A stretch of DNA of 64,000 nt. It comes from Sorex araneus. Taxonomy: Eukaryota; Chordata; Mammalia; Eulipotyphla; Soricidae. The stretch is from contig NC_073303.1 of NCBI RefSeq assembly GCF_027595985.1, positions 98,689,999 through 98,753,998 of the forward strand, written 5' to 3'. The notes beneath the pieces are model-generated. The model saw only the letters and a program-made list of their open reading frames with translations, was not told the DNA's origin and did no database searches. Position 1 is the stretch's first letter. Each line of letters starts with the position of its first letter. Shown one piece after another: positions 43,903-56,138 of the stretch. Made by a program: the position numbers and the translations under genes.

Positions 43903-44030
43903 CCAATTTGCTAAAAATCCACTTGCAGAAAGACAATTTACCAAAACACCAGTTCCCTGAAAATGTGTTCAGTGAAAATAATTTCAACTAAAGTTCAATT
44001 GGCTGAATTACCTGAAAACTGTCAAATATT
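43903..44030. repeat. Degenerate ~15-16-bp pattern
   Basis: A loosely periodic series, AATTTGCTAAAAATC, ACTTGCAGAAAGACA, ATTTACCAAAACACC, AGTTCCCTGAAAATG, TGTTCAGTGAAAATA, shares TT..C..AAA spacing. Possibly an ancient repeat. Confidence 0.35.
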
Positions 44031-44289
44031 TTAAACCAAATAAAGGATAGTTTGCTGCAACTGTTTCCGAAGAAAGTAAGATTAGTTTTATTTAAAGACT
44101 ACGCAGAGGCAGGACTTGGTAAAGGGACAGGATTGGCTCAGAGAAGGAGGCAGCATTTAAGTCAATGAAGTTGAAGGGCAGTCTTTCCAATTTAAAATGT
44201 TGACTATTTGAAGTGTTCAGAGACAAATGCAGCATGCAAGAGAAATTGACATTTAAATGACCTGAATAAACAAATTTACATAGAAAATG

Positions 44290-44581
44290 TGCAGTGACAT
44301 TTATCTCTTTTCTGCTTCTTGGCTTCCATTAATAAGGCTGTGACAAACGCTCAGGTGTTAGTTTTTATTTAGAAACTTGCTTTTATTTCCTTAAGGCAGA
44401 TACCTAAGAATGGAATTGCTGGGTCATAAGGTAAATTTATTTTTAATCTTTCAATTTATTTTAATTTTTAATTTGTCAAACTTCAGTATTGGTTGTGCTT
44501 TTTGCTGTTTTATAGCTCACCAGGAATATATGAAGGTTATCATTCTACAGTTGGAAAATTTTTGTACAAGGATTTACATAA
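44290..44581 (-). mobile_element. Ancient L1 fragment (ORF2 C-terminal region)
   Basis: CCATTAATAAGGCTGTGACAAACG and ATACCTAAGAATGGAATTGCTGGGTCA are the complement of the conserved L1 stretch encoding the [12 protein letters not shown] region. Strongly diverged. Confidence 0.65.
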
Positions 44582-44586
44582 TCTTT

Positions 44587-45069
44587 TGTTGGGGAACTGT
44601 TATCCCCCAGACAAGTGGACACATTGTGCACTGGTCCGGGCAGGAACCTGTTTGTGCGACAAAGGAAGGCCGGCAGGTAGAGAAACACCTCTGAGAGCAG
44701 ATTTAGTGATCGCAGTTCAACTTTATTGTTGAATACACACTTTCTAATAGACTCTCAGCTTCAGAAGGTCCAATCACATCAGAGCTTAACACTATTGCCT
44801 ATCACCTTTTCCTCTCTATTTCTCCTGGGTCCAATACCTCTCAAGGCTATATGTTGCTGTTAGAATGAGTTGCTTAAGGTATACATAATGATTTCTGCAT
44901 ATTAGGCATACATTATGAGGGGGTTGTGTGAGGTCAAGGTGGGACACAAGATGCAGTCGCCCTGTTTTCCTGTCTCTGCCCCATTACTCCCCTTGCAAGG
45001 TTTCACTTCAGGCACATTTTGCAAGGTCGGGTTTTTCTTGCTCTTAGTGCCCGTCACTCTTCTCCAAAA
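44587..45069 (-). mobile_element. Solo LTR of an endogenous retrovirus
   Basis: 483 bp bounded by TGTTGG (44587) and CCAAAA (45064-45069), consistent with inverted LTR ends with one change in the terminal CA. 5-bp duplications TCTTT (44582-44586, 45070-45074) flank it. On the minus strand a polyadenylation signal AATAAA (complement 44722-44727) is followed by a ~135-bp R/U5-like segment. No internal retroviral sequence flanks it, so it is a recombined solo LTR or an isolated fragment. The retroviral class cannot be assigned. Confidence 0.65.
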
Positions 45070-45074
45070 TCTTT

Positions 45075-45704
45075 CATGGTCATGGAGTTATTTTAAGGAC
45101 AAGAGTGGTGAATTGAACCCCAGTAATTTCTTTAAGGACATATACCTTGTTTATAAACAGCCTATGACAAATATACCAGACTGGTATTGGCAATTGTTTC
45201 TATATGCTATAAGAGACTTAAAAAAATAAAGCATATGTATGTTGCCTGGACTAATATCTTTAAGTAGAAAAGAAGTGAGACTCTAGAAAGTCTATGATAT
45301 TTGTTCATAATATTAAAAGAGGAGCAAGAGTTTGCCAATACCTGGCAAGGCAAGGAGAAGAGAACTTCAGGTAAGAGATGCTGCTTGGAAAAATGCCAGA
45401 ATGGCAAGAAAGGAAGAGGGAAGTTGAGAGCGAAGAGGTGCAGGTTGGGTTGAAAAGGGCAACGGGTAACACTGGGGCAAACTTTCTCTGCCCCTAGCCA
45501 TTTGGGTATTTGTATCGTAACTTCCAGGTCACAGAATCTAGGCAAATGCACAATAAGCAGTCTGTGAGGCGCACACACGAGTGGGTCCCCTTGTTTACTA
45601 TGGTCAATGTGCGCATGGCAAAACACTCTACCAGCTGTACTGTCCTTTCGACCCCTTGATTACTTCTTTTTACTATAGATTTGCAAAAGAATAAGCTATT
45701 GTTC
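45075..45704. other. Unique sequence
   Basis: The 139-residue minus-strand frame (45207-45626) has no recognised motif. Confidence 0.4.
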
Positions 45705-45705
45705 T

Positions 45706-45870
45706 TTGGCTTTTGGGGGTCATGCCTGGTGATGTTCAGGGGTTATTTCTAGCTCTACACTCAGGAATTACTTCTGGCAGTCCTGGGGGCACCATATGGG
45801 ATGTCAGCATCAAACCTAGATCGGTCTCATGCAAGGAAAAATGCCCTCCCTGCTGCACTTTCACTTGTTA
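45706..45870 (-). mobile_element. SOR SINE
   Basis: GGGGGTCATGCCTGGTGATG, GGCACCATATGGGATG, CATCAAACCTAGATCGG, CTCATGCAAGG. Confidence 0.85.
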
Positions 45871-45881
45871 TTATTTCTGTT

Positions 45882-46054
45882 GTTTTTTGTTTGTTTTCTT
45901 GACCACACCAGGTTATAGGCAGTCTTTACTCCTGCCTCTGCACTCAGCAATCACTCCTGCTGGGTTCAGGGGTTCAGGTGAGGTGCTGAGGATTGAACCC
46001 AGGTTGGGCTGCATGCAAGGCAAGCACTATACTTGCTGACTATAGCTTTGGGCT
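45882..46054 (-). mobile_element. SOR SINE
   Basis: GACCACACCAGGTTATAGGC, GCACTCAGCAATCACTCCTG, GAGGATTGAACCCAGGTTGGG, TGCATGCAAGGCAAGC. Carries a short duplication (GGGTTCAGGGGTTCAGG). Confidence 0.85.
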
Positions 46055-47652
46055 TGGAAGGAGTTCCTTTAACAAATTCAAATGTTAACAAATGAATTTT
46101 GGTTCCTAATTTTCTCTCCTATTTGAGTGTCAGTTTAGGTTGATCTTGAGTAGAAGCAATGTGTTTCAAATCATTATGATCACTGATCTGCTCATTTTTT
46201 TTTTTTAGTGTGAATCATGATTTTGAGCAGTATGAGCTCTTCTAGCTCCTTGTTACTTTGACAAAGTCAGTGGCTGTTTGAGAGTTACTTTGCTTTTGAA
46301 CATGGCATGTTTCAGGCTCACCTTGTCTCTTCTAACACGGCCCCGAAAGTAGTCTGTTCTTTAAGAAATTCTGCTTTTATGGAGCAAAATATGAGTGCCA
46401 GGAATGATTGCTGCTAGGGGGTGGTGACATTATGTCCTTGTCATTTCAATGCACTAAGCTAGATTAATATATAATTAATAAAGTTTGATGTTCTATTTTC
46501 ATTTCAATTTCAACATTAGTTCTACAATTAATGTTTAATTTAAACTGGATATTTTCCTAGGTCATAATTAATATAACTTCTTATTTGCAAACAGTAGATG
46601 AATTTTGTTAATACAAATATTCAGGTTTAGTTTAAATTTCTTTGTAGTCTTTTATCCATAGAGCATACCCTACTAAATATGTTCTCAATACTTTGGTGAT
46701 AGTAGTGGGAGAATGGGCACAGATGACTTTTTTTCTATGTTTTTGTTACTAAATTAATATATGGTTAGATGTATTTGTCTTGGCTTATTTTCAATTTCAG
46801 AAATGTTTTTAAAATTAGCTTCACATTTAGTAGACAACCAACAAATTATTCAATGCTTATAGTATGCAGAGGAAATTGGGATTTCATTTATTCTTCACAC
46901 ATATACACTGAATTTTTTTATATGGTGATCAACTTTGTTAGTTTCTTACTTACATTCCCAATGTACTTTTATTTTTAATATTTGAAAAATGTATTTAACA
47001 TGTAGTAATTATAATTCTCTTCTCTGAGACAAAGGTAGGACATTACACTCTTCTAGACTTCCCTGTTTTCAATATAACCAGGCAAACCCTCCTTATTACA
47101 TCTTAAGGACCAGTCTCATTGTCTTCCTATGCTGCACTATGTACTCTGGTGTTCTGACGTGCTGTAACTTAATTAATCATACACTATTACAGGACAGTTT
47201 TGGTTTTGATATTGTGATTTGCAAAGATGCTGCAATTAACGACCTTATAATCTGTCATTTCATGTTTTATTCTGTTGTTTCTGCAGGATAGATTTCTGGA
47301 AGTAGACTAAATAGTCAAGGAGTAACTTATCCAATTATCTGTTCTTGGATATACTGTAAACCACAGGGCCTAAAATTAAAAAAAGAAAGTCTTGATGTTA
47401 GTTCAAGAAAAAGAATATAATTTAACTTTGGCCTCATGGCTTTGGGCAGCATATGCTATGCCTGTGCAATGACATCGGCTAAATTAATTCTAATCAAAAA
47501 AATAAATTTATTTTAAGAAGAGATTTCAAAACAAGAATTCAGCTTTTTGGTAATGCTTGATTGCACTAGGGAATCTATCTTACCCATTGTTTTTCTTTTA
47601 CATAAAGCAAAGCACAAATTAAAATAAATTCAATAACATCTCATGCCTCAAC
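46055..47652. other. Unique AT-rich sequence
   Basis: No gene or recognisable repeat. The open frame at 46769-46978 is AT-rich and domain-free. Confidence 0.4.
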
Positions 47653-47663
47653 ATTGTGCAATT

Positions 47664-47842
47664 CATTGATTTGCTTGAGCGGACACCAGAAACATCTCCA
47701 TCGTGAGACTTGCCAGGCTCTGCCATGGGGGCGGGATACTTTTGGTAGCTTGCTGGGCTCTCCGAGAGGGATGGAGGAATTGAACCCCGGTCAGCAGCGT
47801 GCAAGGCAAATGCTCTACCCGCTGTGCTATTGCTCCAGTCCT
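47664..47842 (-). mobile_element. SINE2 with internal deletion and exact TSD
   Basis: Exact 11-bp duplications ATTGTGCAATT (47653-47663, 47843-47853). About 50 bp of body are missing between GAGACTTG and CCAGGCTCTG; the undeleted form has CTTG at both deletion edges. Head and terminus retained. Confidence 0.92.
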
Positions 47843-47853
47843 ATTGTGCAATT

Positions 47854-48505
47854 ATTTAAGTAAATACTTATTTAATGGTAACCACATTCCGGTGTTAACT
47901 TGCCTTAAACTACAAATAAGTTTGCTTTCAGAGATCTTTTAGTCATTTTTCTGAGATAGATATTATATATTTCATGGGACTAGTTATATTTTAGTGTGAT
48001 AAGGCCTGCAAGAAAAATGTAGTATGAGATAACTACATGGAACAGGAATCTATGTACATGCCTTTGGAGTTATAAAGCTTTCATGTATGACATTGAATTT
48101 TTAAGACATGAAAGATGAGTGGTGTTGTACAAGACAAGTGGTGAGAGATGGAGGAAAAGGACCAGAGATTCGTTCATAAATAGAAAACCAAATTTGCAGA
48201 TTCTGAGGTCAGGAAAGAGTTTGTTTCAAGAAACAAAAAGAAGGCCATTACAACTGGAGCATAGAAAATCAGGTCAAGACATGTGTTTTGCTGTCCAAGA
48301 CAGACTCAAGTTCCTTCCTTAACCAGCTTCAGGCAGGTACCTGAAGCTGAATCCTTTACTTTACTCACAAAGTATGAAATACAACTGGTTACAGAGTTAG
48401 AAAGTACTAATACATTTTTGATATAACTGTGATGGGTCATTTGGTATCAATATCTTGAGTTAAGGTTTGGACTTACTTGTGATACTGGAAAGAGAAGGAA
48501 GGGTT
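47854..48505. other. Unique sequence
   Basis: Nothing recognised. Confidence 0.4.
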
Positions 48506-48506
48506 T

Positions 48507-48656
48507 AAGGTGCTGGCTATGCTTGTGGCTGACTTTGACTGGTTCAATCACTAGCACCACATATAATCCCCTGAGTACTGCCAGGAGTGACCCCTGAAGC
48601 AAATAGCAAGGAGTAAGCCCTGAGCCCTAGCCAGATGTGCCATTCCCTCCCCAAAT
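48507..48656 (+). mobile_element. Old SOR SINE
   Basis: GGTTCAATCACTAGCACCACATATAATCCCCTGAG, CTGCCAGGAGTGACCCCTGA, AAGGAGTAAGCCCTGAG. Confidence 0.75.
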
Positions 48657-50885
48657 ATTTATATTTGTAATGTTCAAAATTAGAATGGGGTCATTAGGGG
48701 GCACTGCTGTCCAAGAATTGCTCTTTAACTACCAACCAAAGGCAAACAGGCAGATGATCTTCCATTTAAAGATTGTTAGTGCTCATCATTTGCTGTGATG
48801 TTCTGTAATGCCTGTGTAGTTTGGAGAACACTGGGAAGTTACAGTGTATCCCAACAACCAGCACCATCTTTGCATTCATTGCCCCATCTAATTCTCAAAG
48901 AGCTCCATGAGAAAAGTACTAAGGAAGCAAATTTTACTTTTTTTTTTGAAGGAAATCTTTACAAGATGAATCCTTTTGGTCATTAGTGATAATAAATAGA
49001 ACTATGACCTTGTTCTCCCAATAATAGATAAGTACATACCTCAGCAAAGTAAGGCAAACAAGCAAACAAATAGCATGCAAGTTAAGGTGTAAGGGGCTGG
49101 TGACAATTTAAGAAGAATTGTATTGCTCTGATATTTTTCCTTTAATGATTTACTACCACCACCATCACTACTACAGATAAAAGAAAATAAGTAATATTTG
49201 TCAAGTGCTTCATCCTATTACATGCTAATAAATAATGTTTTTACCATGTGCTTCTTCCAATAAATATGCAACACCAGGTCAAACTTTTTATATGAATTAA
49301 ATAATTTGGTATTCACAATCATCATAGAAAGTAAGTACTATTATTATTCTAAAAGTTAGATAATAGATAGAAGTTGGTTGTAGTAAGCTAAATAATGTCA
49401 GGCATAGTCCTAAGCACTTTCCATACAGTAACTTATCCACAATTACATACATCCTTATGTAGAGTCTATGGCTTATAGCTGGACAAACGAGATTTCACAG
49501 AAACACTGCTGTAGGACAAGCATTTATTTGGTCCTGTCCCATAGTCTGGGCATTCACAGTACTAGTATCATGGATAGTGTCGATTGAGGGAAGGTCAAGT
49601 TTCTCTATTCTACTGTGTGGACACCTGGGCTCTGGTCACCTCACTCCTCTGATCTCATTCTCCTTAGAACAAACCTTATTGATTTGTTCTAGGATCAGCA
49701 TCAAGTCAAAGCCCATGGCAGTTGGCAGTGTGTTTAAGAAGTCCTTCAATGAAGTCTTAGCTCTGTCACTTTCTATCTTACTGTTTGTGTTGCTGCATTG
49801 ACAAATGTGAAATTGTCTGGACATTACTTGTTCCTTTACTTCTTAAAGCCCATATATGTCACTAATATGCATGAAATCGTTAACAGCACACACATACTGC
49901 TCTTTGTGCTATCTTACTTTTAATGCTTACTTTATGAAACAGGTACTTTAATACTATAAACATGACAAATGAGACTATTGAGGATGGAAAAATATAAGAA
50001 ACTGGCCCAAGCTAACCTCTTCTGCTTTCAGGAATAAAATTTAAACCTAGAAAGACTTGCCTCCTATCTGCTTACCAACATTAAGATCTTTGAAAGAAGA
50101 CAACTCTAGGCTTTAAAGGAAACTCTACCACAAAACAGAAAGCATGGTGGAATAAGTTCATTCGTATTTCTGACTCTCAGTTTGCACATCTGTAAAATAG
50201 TGGGGGTGATATTTTCACTGGGAGAACCCCAAGAGAGCAGTCTATTCAAATACCCAAGTTTAGAGCCTTATGCATAATCAGCTGGTAATAAATGGTAGAG
50301 CCCTTTTAGTTGAATGTTGGTAAGATAAATTGCTCCCTGAAGGCTCACACAAGAACTGCCTACCTCAGTCCACCAAATGAGACTTCGAGGAATTAGGTTG
50401 GGCAATGTTAATTGATCATCTTATAATTTCTACAACAGGATGCAGATTAGCCCTACTATATCATAGACTAATTACATTCATCATTCCATAGGGCCTGAGG
50501 AATACATGTATCTTTCCTATTATAACTGGGTTCACCTAATTAAAACCAAGACATTTTGCAAACACTATGGTGTTTTAATTCTGTCAGGCTTAATCAGAAC
50601 AGTTGCCTATGTACCTCCTGATTGTATTTCTTTTGGATCAAATTCTCTGCTTAATGTGCCACAGGATTGCAGTATAGACTGACATTGATTGGAGACTTCT
50701 CAGGGAGAGTGGAATGACTAGCTGGAAGCTGAATGCTTATTTTTTCCATGGTTAGTTATATCAACTTTCATTCTTGCTACTTAAAGAAAGTCTTAATAGG
50801 TAAGAGACAATTGTTTTTTTTTTCCCCCAGTGACTTGGACATGCTTGCATTTTTTATTCATTCAACACTGATTTATTGGTGCTTA
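48657..50885. other. Unique sequence
   Basis: No repeat or gene recognised over 2.2 kb. Confidence 0.4.
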
Positions 50886-50889
50886 CCTG

Positions 50890-51143
50890 GACTGGAGCCA
50901 TAGCACAACGGGTAGGGCATTTGCCTTTCACACGACTGACCCAGGTTTGATTCCTCCGTCCCTCGCAGAGAGCCCTGCAAGCTACCGAGAATATCTCACC
51001 TGCATGGCAGAGCCTGGCAAGCTACCCGTGACGTATTAGATATGCCAAAAATGGTAACAACAAGTCTCACAATGGAGGCGTTACTGGTGCCTGCTCGAGC
51101 AAATCGATGAACAAAGGGATGACAGTGCTACAATACAGTGCTA
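50890..51143 (+). mobile_element. SINE2, full length
   Basis: Head with GGACTGGAGCCATAGCACA and GGTTTGATTCC; full body; terminal GATGACAGTGCTACAATACAGTGCTAC, a tail variant with 8-9-bp units. Confidence 0.92.
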
Positions 51144-52188
51144 CATCCTAGTAAATGGAAATGTTTCATAGATTTCTTGTATATTTAATTTTGGTTTTGA
51201 TAGTTTTATCATATAATGAAGAAATTAACATTAAAAATAATTGTGGGACTTATTGAAAAGTATTAGGCATTTCTCCCAGCCTCGGCACAACCAGGTCTTT
51301 GACCCAAGAGCCCACAAACTTGAGAGGATGTTTTAAGATTTCAAGACAGGAATGAGTCCTTGGCTTAAGCAAAACCTTAGAAATAGGGTCTAGTGAATCC
51401 AGTGAGACCTTGAATACTTGTGTATATGCGTAGTAGGAATAGTGCTGGCACTGCTCTGTTCCCTACAAGAAAAGGGACCCCAGTTATGCAAAGTTGCTCT
51501 AGAGCATGCAGTTAGCTAAGAGGTGCTGCCACTGCTAGGTGCTGTTCTTGGCCACAGAGGTAGACATACCCCTAGCACCCAGGGAGGGTGGACGAGGTTA
51601 CTGTTGGCATGTCCCCCTGAGAGTGAGAGAAAGCAGTGAGAGTAGAGCAGCAGAACTTCAATGAAGAGAGCAGCAAGCTGACAAGGACGCTGGTACAGAG
51701 AGGCATGTTGTTAAGGGAAGTCTAAGACAGAACACGCCAGATGAGATATCTAAGAAGGTGTGAATGTGGGAGAGACCCTGGTACGGCTGCTGTGATAAGG
51801 CAGCCGACATATGTGCAGCTCCAATATCAAATGTTAGGTTCCTCCCCCTCACCTGGTCTCCTTTCTTTGACGGCTTTGACTCCTGAAGCCAGACTTCAGG
51901 AATGGATCAGGTGCTTTACTAAGAGTAGAGGGAGTGCAGCACCCATGAGTGCCTTGCATAGCCCCCTCACTGCTCATATGGTCTACAACTATAATATAAG
52001 CTCTATAATATATTTTACAAAGAACTTTAGATTTTAAACAATTTCTCTATCATTGGACTTTAGGTCTTCACCTATTTGGGTAACAAGGTATTATATTTTT
52101 GCTTTAATGACTTTAGACATAAATCTAGATGGTTTTCTAGATTGCTGATCAGTTCCTTTGAATACATTAATTCTCAGGAGTAGAGTAA
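51144..52188. other. Unique sequence
   Basis: Short frames at 51658-52037 have no recognised domain. Confidence 0.4.
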
Positions 52189-52189
52189 C

Positions 52190-52290
52190 TTCGACTGGAT
52201 TGATAGAACAGCTAGTAGGAGTTTTGCTTTGCATGTGGTCAATCTGGGGTTGATCCCAGAATCTCATATGCTCACCAACCCCAAAATAAA
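52190..52290 (+). mobile_element. Truncated SOR head
   Basis: GACTGGATTGATAGAACAGC, CTTTGCATGTGGTCAATCTGG, GGTTGATCCCAGAATCTCATATG; stops soon after the head. Confidence 0.7.
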
Positions 52291-52943
52291 GCAAGTTTTT
52301 TTATATTAAAGTAGAGTAACGTGGGTCAACTATCAAATTGCTTTCCAGCCATAGAAGGCATTTAATAATCACTGGTTAAATGCTGAGTGAAAGAGAAAGA
52401 CATTTATTCCAGCAGTGTATAAAACCCTCTGTGTGGCTAAGGGAATACTATGAAATCACTGTACAATTTTGATTTAAGAGGAGGAAGGGAGTTCAGTATA
52501 AGAATTAGGAATTCTAAGTGTGGAAAGAGAAGGTATGAAAAACTGGGCAGAAGATGAGTCAGGCCACCGTGAATGACTTCAGCCACACTAGTGGCACGGT
52601 AGAGAAGATGCAGCTTACAAAGAGGGAGAAACTAGCATAACTGTCACCATATTTACAAAGTGGAACAATCTAAAAAGTGACCAAATTTATCTACAAGGAC
52701 CCGGCTGCTGCTTCCCTTCTGACTTCCAAATATTTGAATGAGTTCTTCCCTTTGGTAAACTCTTAACTCTGAACCACAAGTCATGCCTTCAAGAAACACT
52801 GTGCCCAGCTGCACGCTGGGTTCATTCAGGTTCTGCATTTTATATTCAATAGAACCTCATGGAATCTTTAATAGTCATTGCCAATGAGAAAGGGAAAAAG
52901 CAAACATGGTACCTTAATTTGCTTTCCTGATTATAAATTACTT
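52291..52943. other. Unique sequence
   Basis: Nothing recognised. Confidence 0.4.
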
Positions 52944-53066
52944 TTTAAAAACAATATATTTTCTTTATTAAATAACAGTGAGATACAGTTAGAAAGTTGT
53001 TCATAATTGGGTTTCAGTCATATAATATTTCAACACCTGTCCCTTCACCAGTGTACAGTAAATGTG
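52944..53066 (-). mobile_element. Short L1 3' end
   Basis: AACAGTGAGATACAGTTAGAAAG, GGGTTTCAGTCATATAATATTTC, CCTTCACCAGTGTACA; about 120 bp only. Confidence 0.8.
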
Positions 53067-53962
53067 ATTTTTAATGTGCTTTTTTGGTCACCTATTTATC
53101 TCCTGGATATTTTAGAACATCTTATTCAAATCAGTCATTGTCTCTGCTTTCATGAAGCTTTTGTTTCAAGCCAAGAACACTAGAAAAGAAACAAAAGAGA
53201 GAAGATATTTCCAGCAAGTAATAAAGATTAGAGGGAAAACTCGTGGATGACTTTGAAATGGGCAGAAGACATAACTGAGTACCTTTGCAAAGATCTGGAC
53301 ATTGCATACCCAGTATCTTTGGGATCCTCTGTGGCAAGTATCTAGCAGTGACAGCACACCTTAGCCAAATGTACCCATGCAGTGCCTGTTCATTTGAGGG
53401 CACCCACAAGGCCTGTTCTCTTAAAGGAACCCTGAAATGCCTATTCTTTTAAGAGCCCCCAGCAGCCAGATTGAGGCACACTCTTTTATAGGGCAACAAG
53501 ACAAAGCTGGCTCAGAGCACATACCCAAGCAGTCGAGGTCTCACTGTTTACCCTGGGTCCCATTACCAAGACCCCATTCATTTGCTTAAACTAACTCAAG
53601 GCTTTGCCTAAATCAAATCAAGGATTTATTCCTGTCCTGGGCTTCCCAAACTAGTTATCAGGTATGAAGCCTCTTCAGGATCAAAGCTTAACTTCGTGTT
53701 ACTAGTGGGGGGGGGGGAGATTAATACTTCTCCCCAAGGCCCCACAGAGCTCTTAAAACAACTAACATCTTTCTAATATTCCCAGTAACATGGCCGAGAG
53801 CCAGTTCATGACCATGACAACTACTTTAGAATCATCGGTGAGGACAGGACCCAGGCTCCAGTGCTTTGAAATTTGTTCAGGATATTCTGGTGTGCAATCC
53901 CTAGAACACAGAATGACTGTACTAGAGGGTGACTGGGAAGCTGCTAATTTTGATCAGTCGGT
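53067..53962. other. Unique sequence
   Basis: Contains a G run at 53706-53717. No gene called. Confidence 0.4.
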
Positions 53963-54334
53963 CAGGAAAGGCTGTATTTTTTTTTTAATTATTTTATAGA
54001 ATCACCGTGAAAAAAGTTACAAAGCTTTCAGGTTTAAGTCTCAGTCATATAGTGATCAAACCCCCATCCCTTCACCAGTGCACATGTTCCCCCACTAAGA
54101 ACCCCAATATACCCCACTCCCACACTCTCCCACCTGAGTGGCTAATGATCTTCACTTTATTCTCTCTATACTTTGAATACACTCAATATTTCAACAAGAA
54201 CTCATTATTATTATTTGGAATTTTCCCCTAACAATCAAACCTGCTGAAAAGACATCATTTGATAATTTGTTTTCCCTTGCTGAGAATGAAGATTATTTTG
54301 GGATTTCTGTTATTTTTTGGATTTCTGTTATTTT

Positions 54335-54474
54335 AGCTCAGTTCACAGTCTAGATGCATTTCTATAAGAAGCCGCTGGGTGCCAAAATGGGTTAGTAGAC
54401 CTGCCGGATCATAATCTTTAAGGAGCAGAGGGGCCGTGTTGTTGTGCGGCTGCTCAGGATCTCATCTGGGCCAA
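54335..54474. repeat. Direct repeat copy 1 in L1 3' UTR
   Basis: AGCTCAGTTCACAGTCTAGA to CATCTGGGCCAAGAGTG; about 90% identical by eye to 54676-54815. Confidence 0.9.
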
Positions 54475-54675
54475 GAGTGTGCTGATAACACCCCCATACC
54501 ATGATCTCTTGGGCACTACGTCACTGCAAGCTCATACCTCTGGGTTGTGAGTTCTAGATGACGCCAGACACCACTTGGCTGCCCCTGCTGCCGCTGCCGC
54601 CGCTGCTATCTCCCCCCTAGAAAGAAAACGTTGAGAGAGAAAATTGTTCCCCCTCACCGAGCAGCATGGGGTTGT

Positions 54676-54815
54676 AGCTCAGTTCACAGTCTAGATGCAT
54701 TTCTATAAGAAACTGCTGGGTGCCAAAATGGGTTAGTAGACCTCCTGGATCATTGTCTTTAAGGAGCAGAGGGGCCATGTCATGTGCTGCTGCTCCGGAT
54801 CTTATCTGGGCAGAG
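54676..54815. repeat. Direct repeat copy 2 in L1 3' UTR
   Basis: AGCTCAGTTCACAGTCTAGA to TATCTGGGCAGAGAG, offset 341 bp from copy 1. Confidence 0.9.
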
Positions 54816-54834
54816 AGCCAGGAAAGGCTGTATT

Positions 54835-55185
54835 AAGGAAATGGTTTTTGAGCTAAGATGAGCTCAGTGTATACAGGAGATTCCATGAGCAGAGAGCCTG
54901 GCAGTGTGTGTGAGAATGCAGCCACAACTTGTGCAAAGGTCCTGATACATATTCAAGAAACCTATTATTACCATGGGTCAGGAGTTGAGTGCAAGAGATA
55001 CAGTTAAAAAGACTATTGGAGGAGGTCAGTTTGTGTTGGGCCTTTTAGACTATGATGAGAAATCAGAATTTTTATTCTATGTGTCATGAGAAACTATGTG
55101 GTTTTATGCAGTGAATTGTTGTCATCTGACTCATATTAAGAAAGGGTTTGTATGTAATCTTTTATGAGAATCTCAGTCTCACATT
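54835..55185. other. Unique sequence
   Basis: Nothing recognised. Confidence 0.4.
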
Positions 55186-55252
55186 ATATATGTGTGTATG
55201 TGTATATATATATATATATACGTATATATATATATATATATATATATGTGAG
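55186..55252. repeat. (TA)n/(TG)n microsatellite
   Basis: TGTGTGTATGTG followed by two TA runs separated by TACG. Confidence 0.93.
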
Positions 55253-55329
55253 ACCTCCAATTAGTACTCAGGGAGTGCCTAAGATTACTGCATTTGATAC
55301 TTTGCCACTGTATAGGATGGTTCAGTTCT

Positions 55330-55482
55330 AGGGTCTGGCTATATTACTGGGGCCTAGTGGTGCTCAAGACCCTCTACGCTTATACCTCAAATGCTCAGAA
55401 GACCATGTGGTACCTGGAATTGAACTCCAGTCCTGGTGCAAGTCAGGCACGTCCCTGACCCTTGAGCTCTCTCCCAACTTCT
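55330..55482 (-). mobile_element. Old SOR SINE
   Basis: GGGGCCTAGTGGTGCTCAAG, AGACCATGTGGTACCTGGAATTGAACTCC, GTGCAAGTCAGGCACG, GAGCTCTCTCCC. Confidence 0.7.
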
Positions 55483-56137
55483 TTGAATAATAATAAGCAA
55501 ATGTAATCCTGATTGCTGCAATTATTGAAGAAATATTTGCAAAAGAAAAAAGACCTCTACAAGAGGAAATTGACGAAAAATGGTTTTGGAAATATGAAAC
55601 AGCCTTTATTTCCAGTGGTGTGGCCTCCTTGAACCAGCATACAATGCCAATTAGATGTCTTTTAAGGTGACTGATCTGCTAACATTCAATAATCCAGTTT
55701 CCCTTTGGCAAACGCTCATGGAGAAACCACAGCTAATAGGTGCTGAGTGCAAGTAGCAGGTGACAGGCATACCTGAAGCTTTCACCCCTTAATTTGGTTT
55801 ATATCAGGAGATGCATCTGCTCTTCCTTTCTCTGAGAGACACCCCTAGGAAGGATCTTCCTGCTTGGCAGTTCCAGGGGTTTGGTAGTAACTTTCTCCTT
55901 CCACTTTCTAATAGGGAAGTCCATCAGTGGGAATAAAGCTCACTACAAAGAAAAGAAGAGGAAATTCAGTGGGGTGCCCAGAGGACTGTGTGATAGGAAA
56001 CAGGAAGTTGGCCTCTCTTCTCCCCTTGAAGACTTACCTTGAAACAAAGATTTATTCTTTAAGTAAGGATTGCTATTTCAGTCAGTGGTGTCTCTCAAAT
56101 TGGGACATGAAGCTAAGTCATGGAGCTAAGTCATTTT
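55483..56137. other. Unique sequence
   Basis: The frame starting at 55927 runs into the next SINE and is not a gene. Confidence 0.4.
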
Positions 56138-56138
56138 C

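Larger units (their letters stand above)
53979..54818 (-). mobile_element. 5'-truncated L1 with TSD and duplicated 3' UTR block
   Basis: Exact 16-bp duplications CAGGAAAGGCTGTATT (53963-53978, 54819-54834); junction TATT/AAGG. Contents: T tail, conserved L1 3' end (CATCCCTTCACCAGTGCACA), then a long 3' UTR with a 140-bp direct duplication and a GCTGCCGCTGCCGCCGCTGC run near 54580. Same subfamily as 1-460. Confidence 0.94.

Noticed and set aside
45207..45626. 139-residue minus-strand open frame
   Set aside because: No recognisable motif; length is within chance expectation for this amount of AT-rich sequence.
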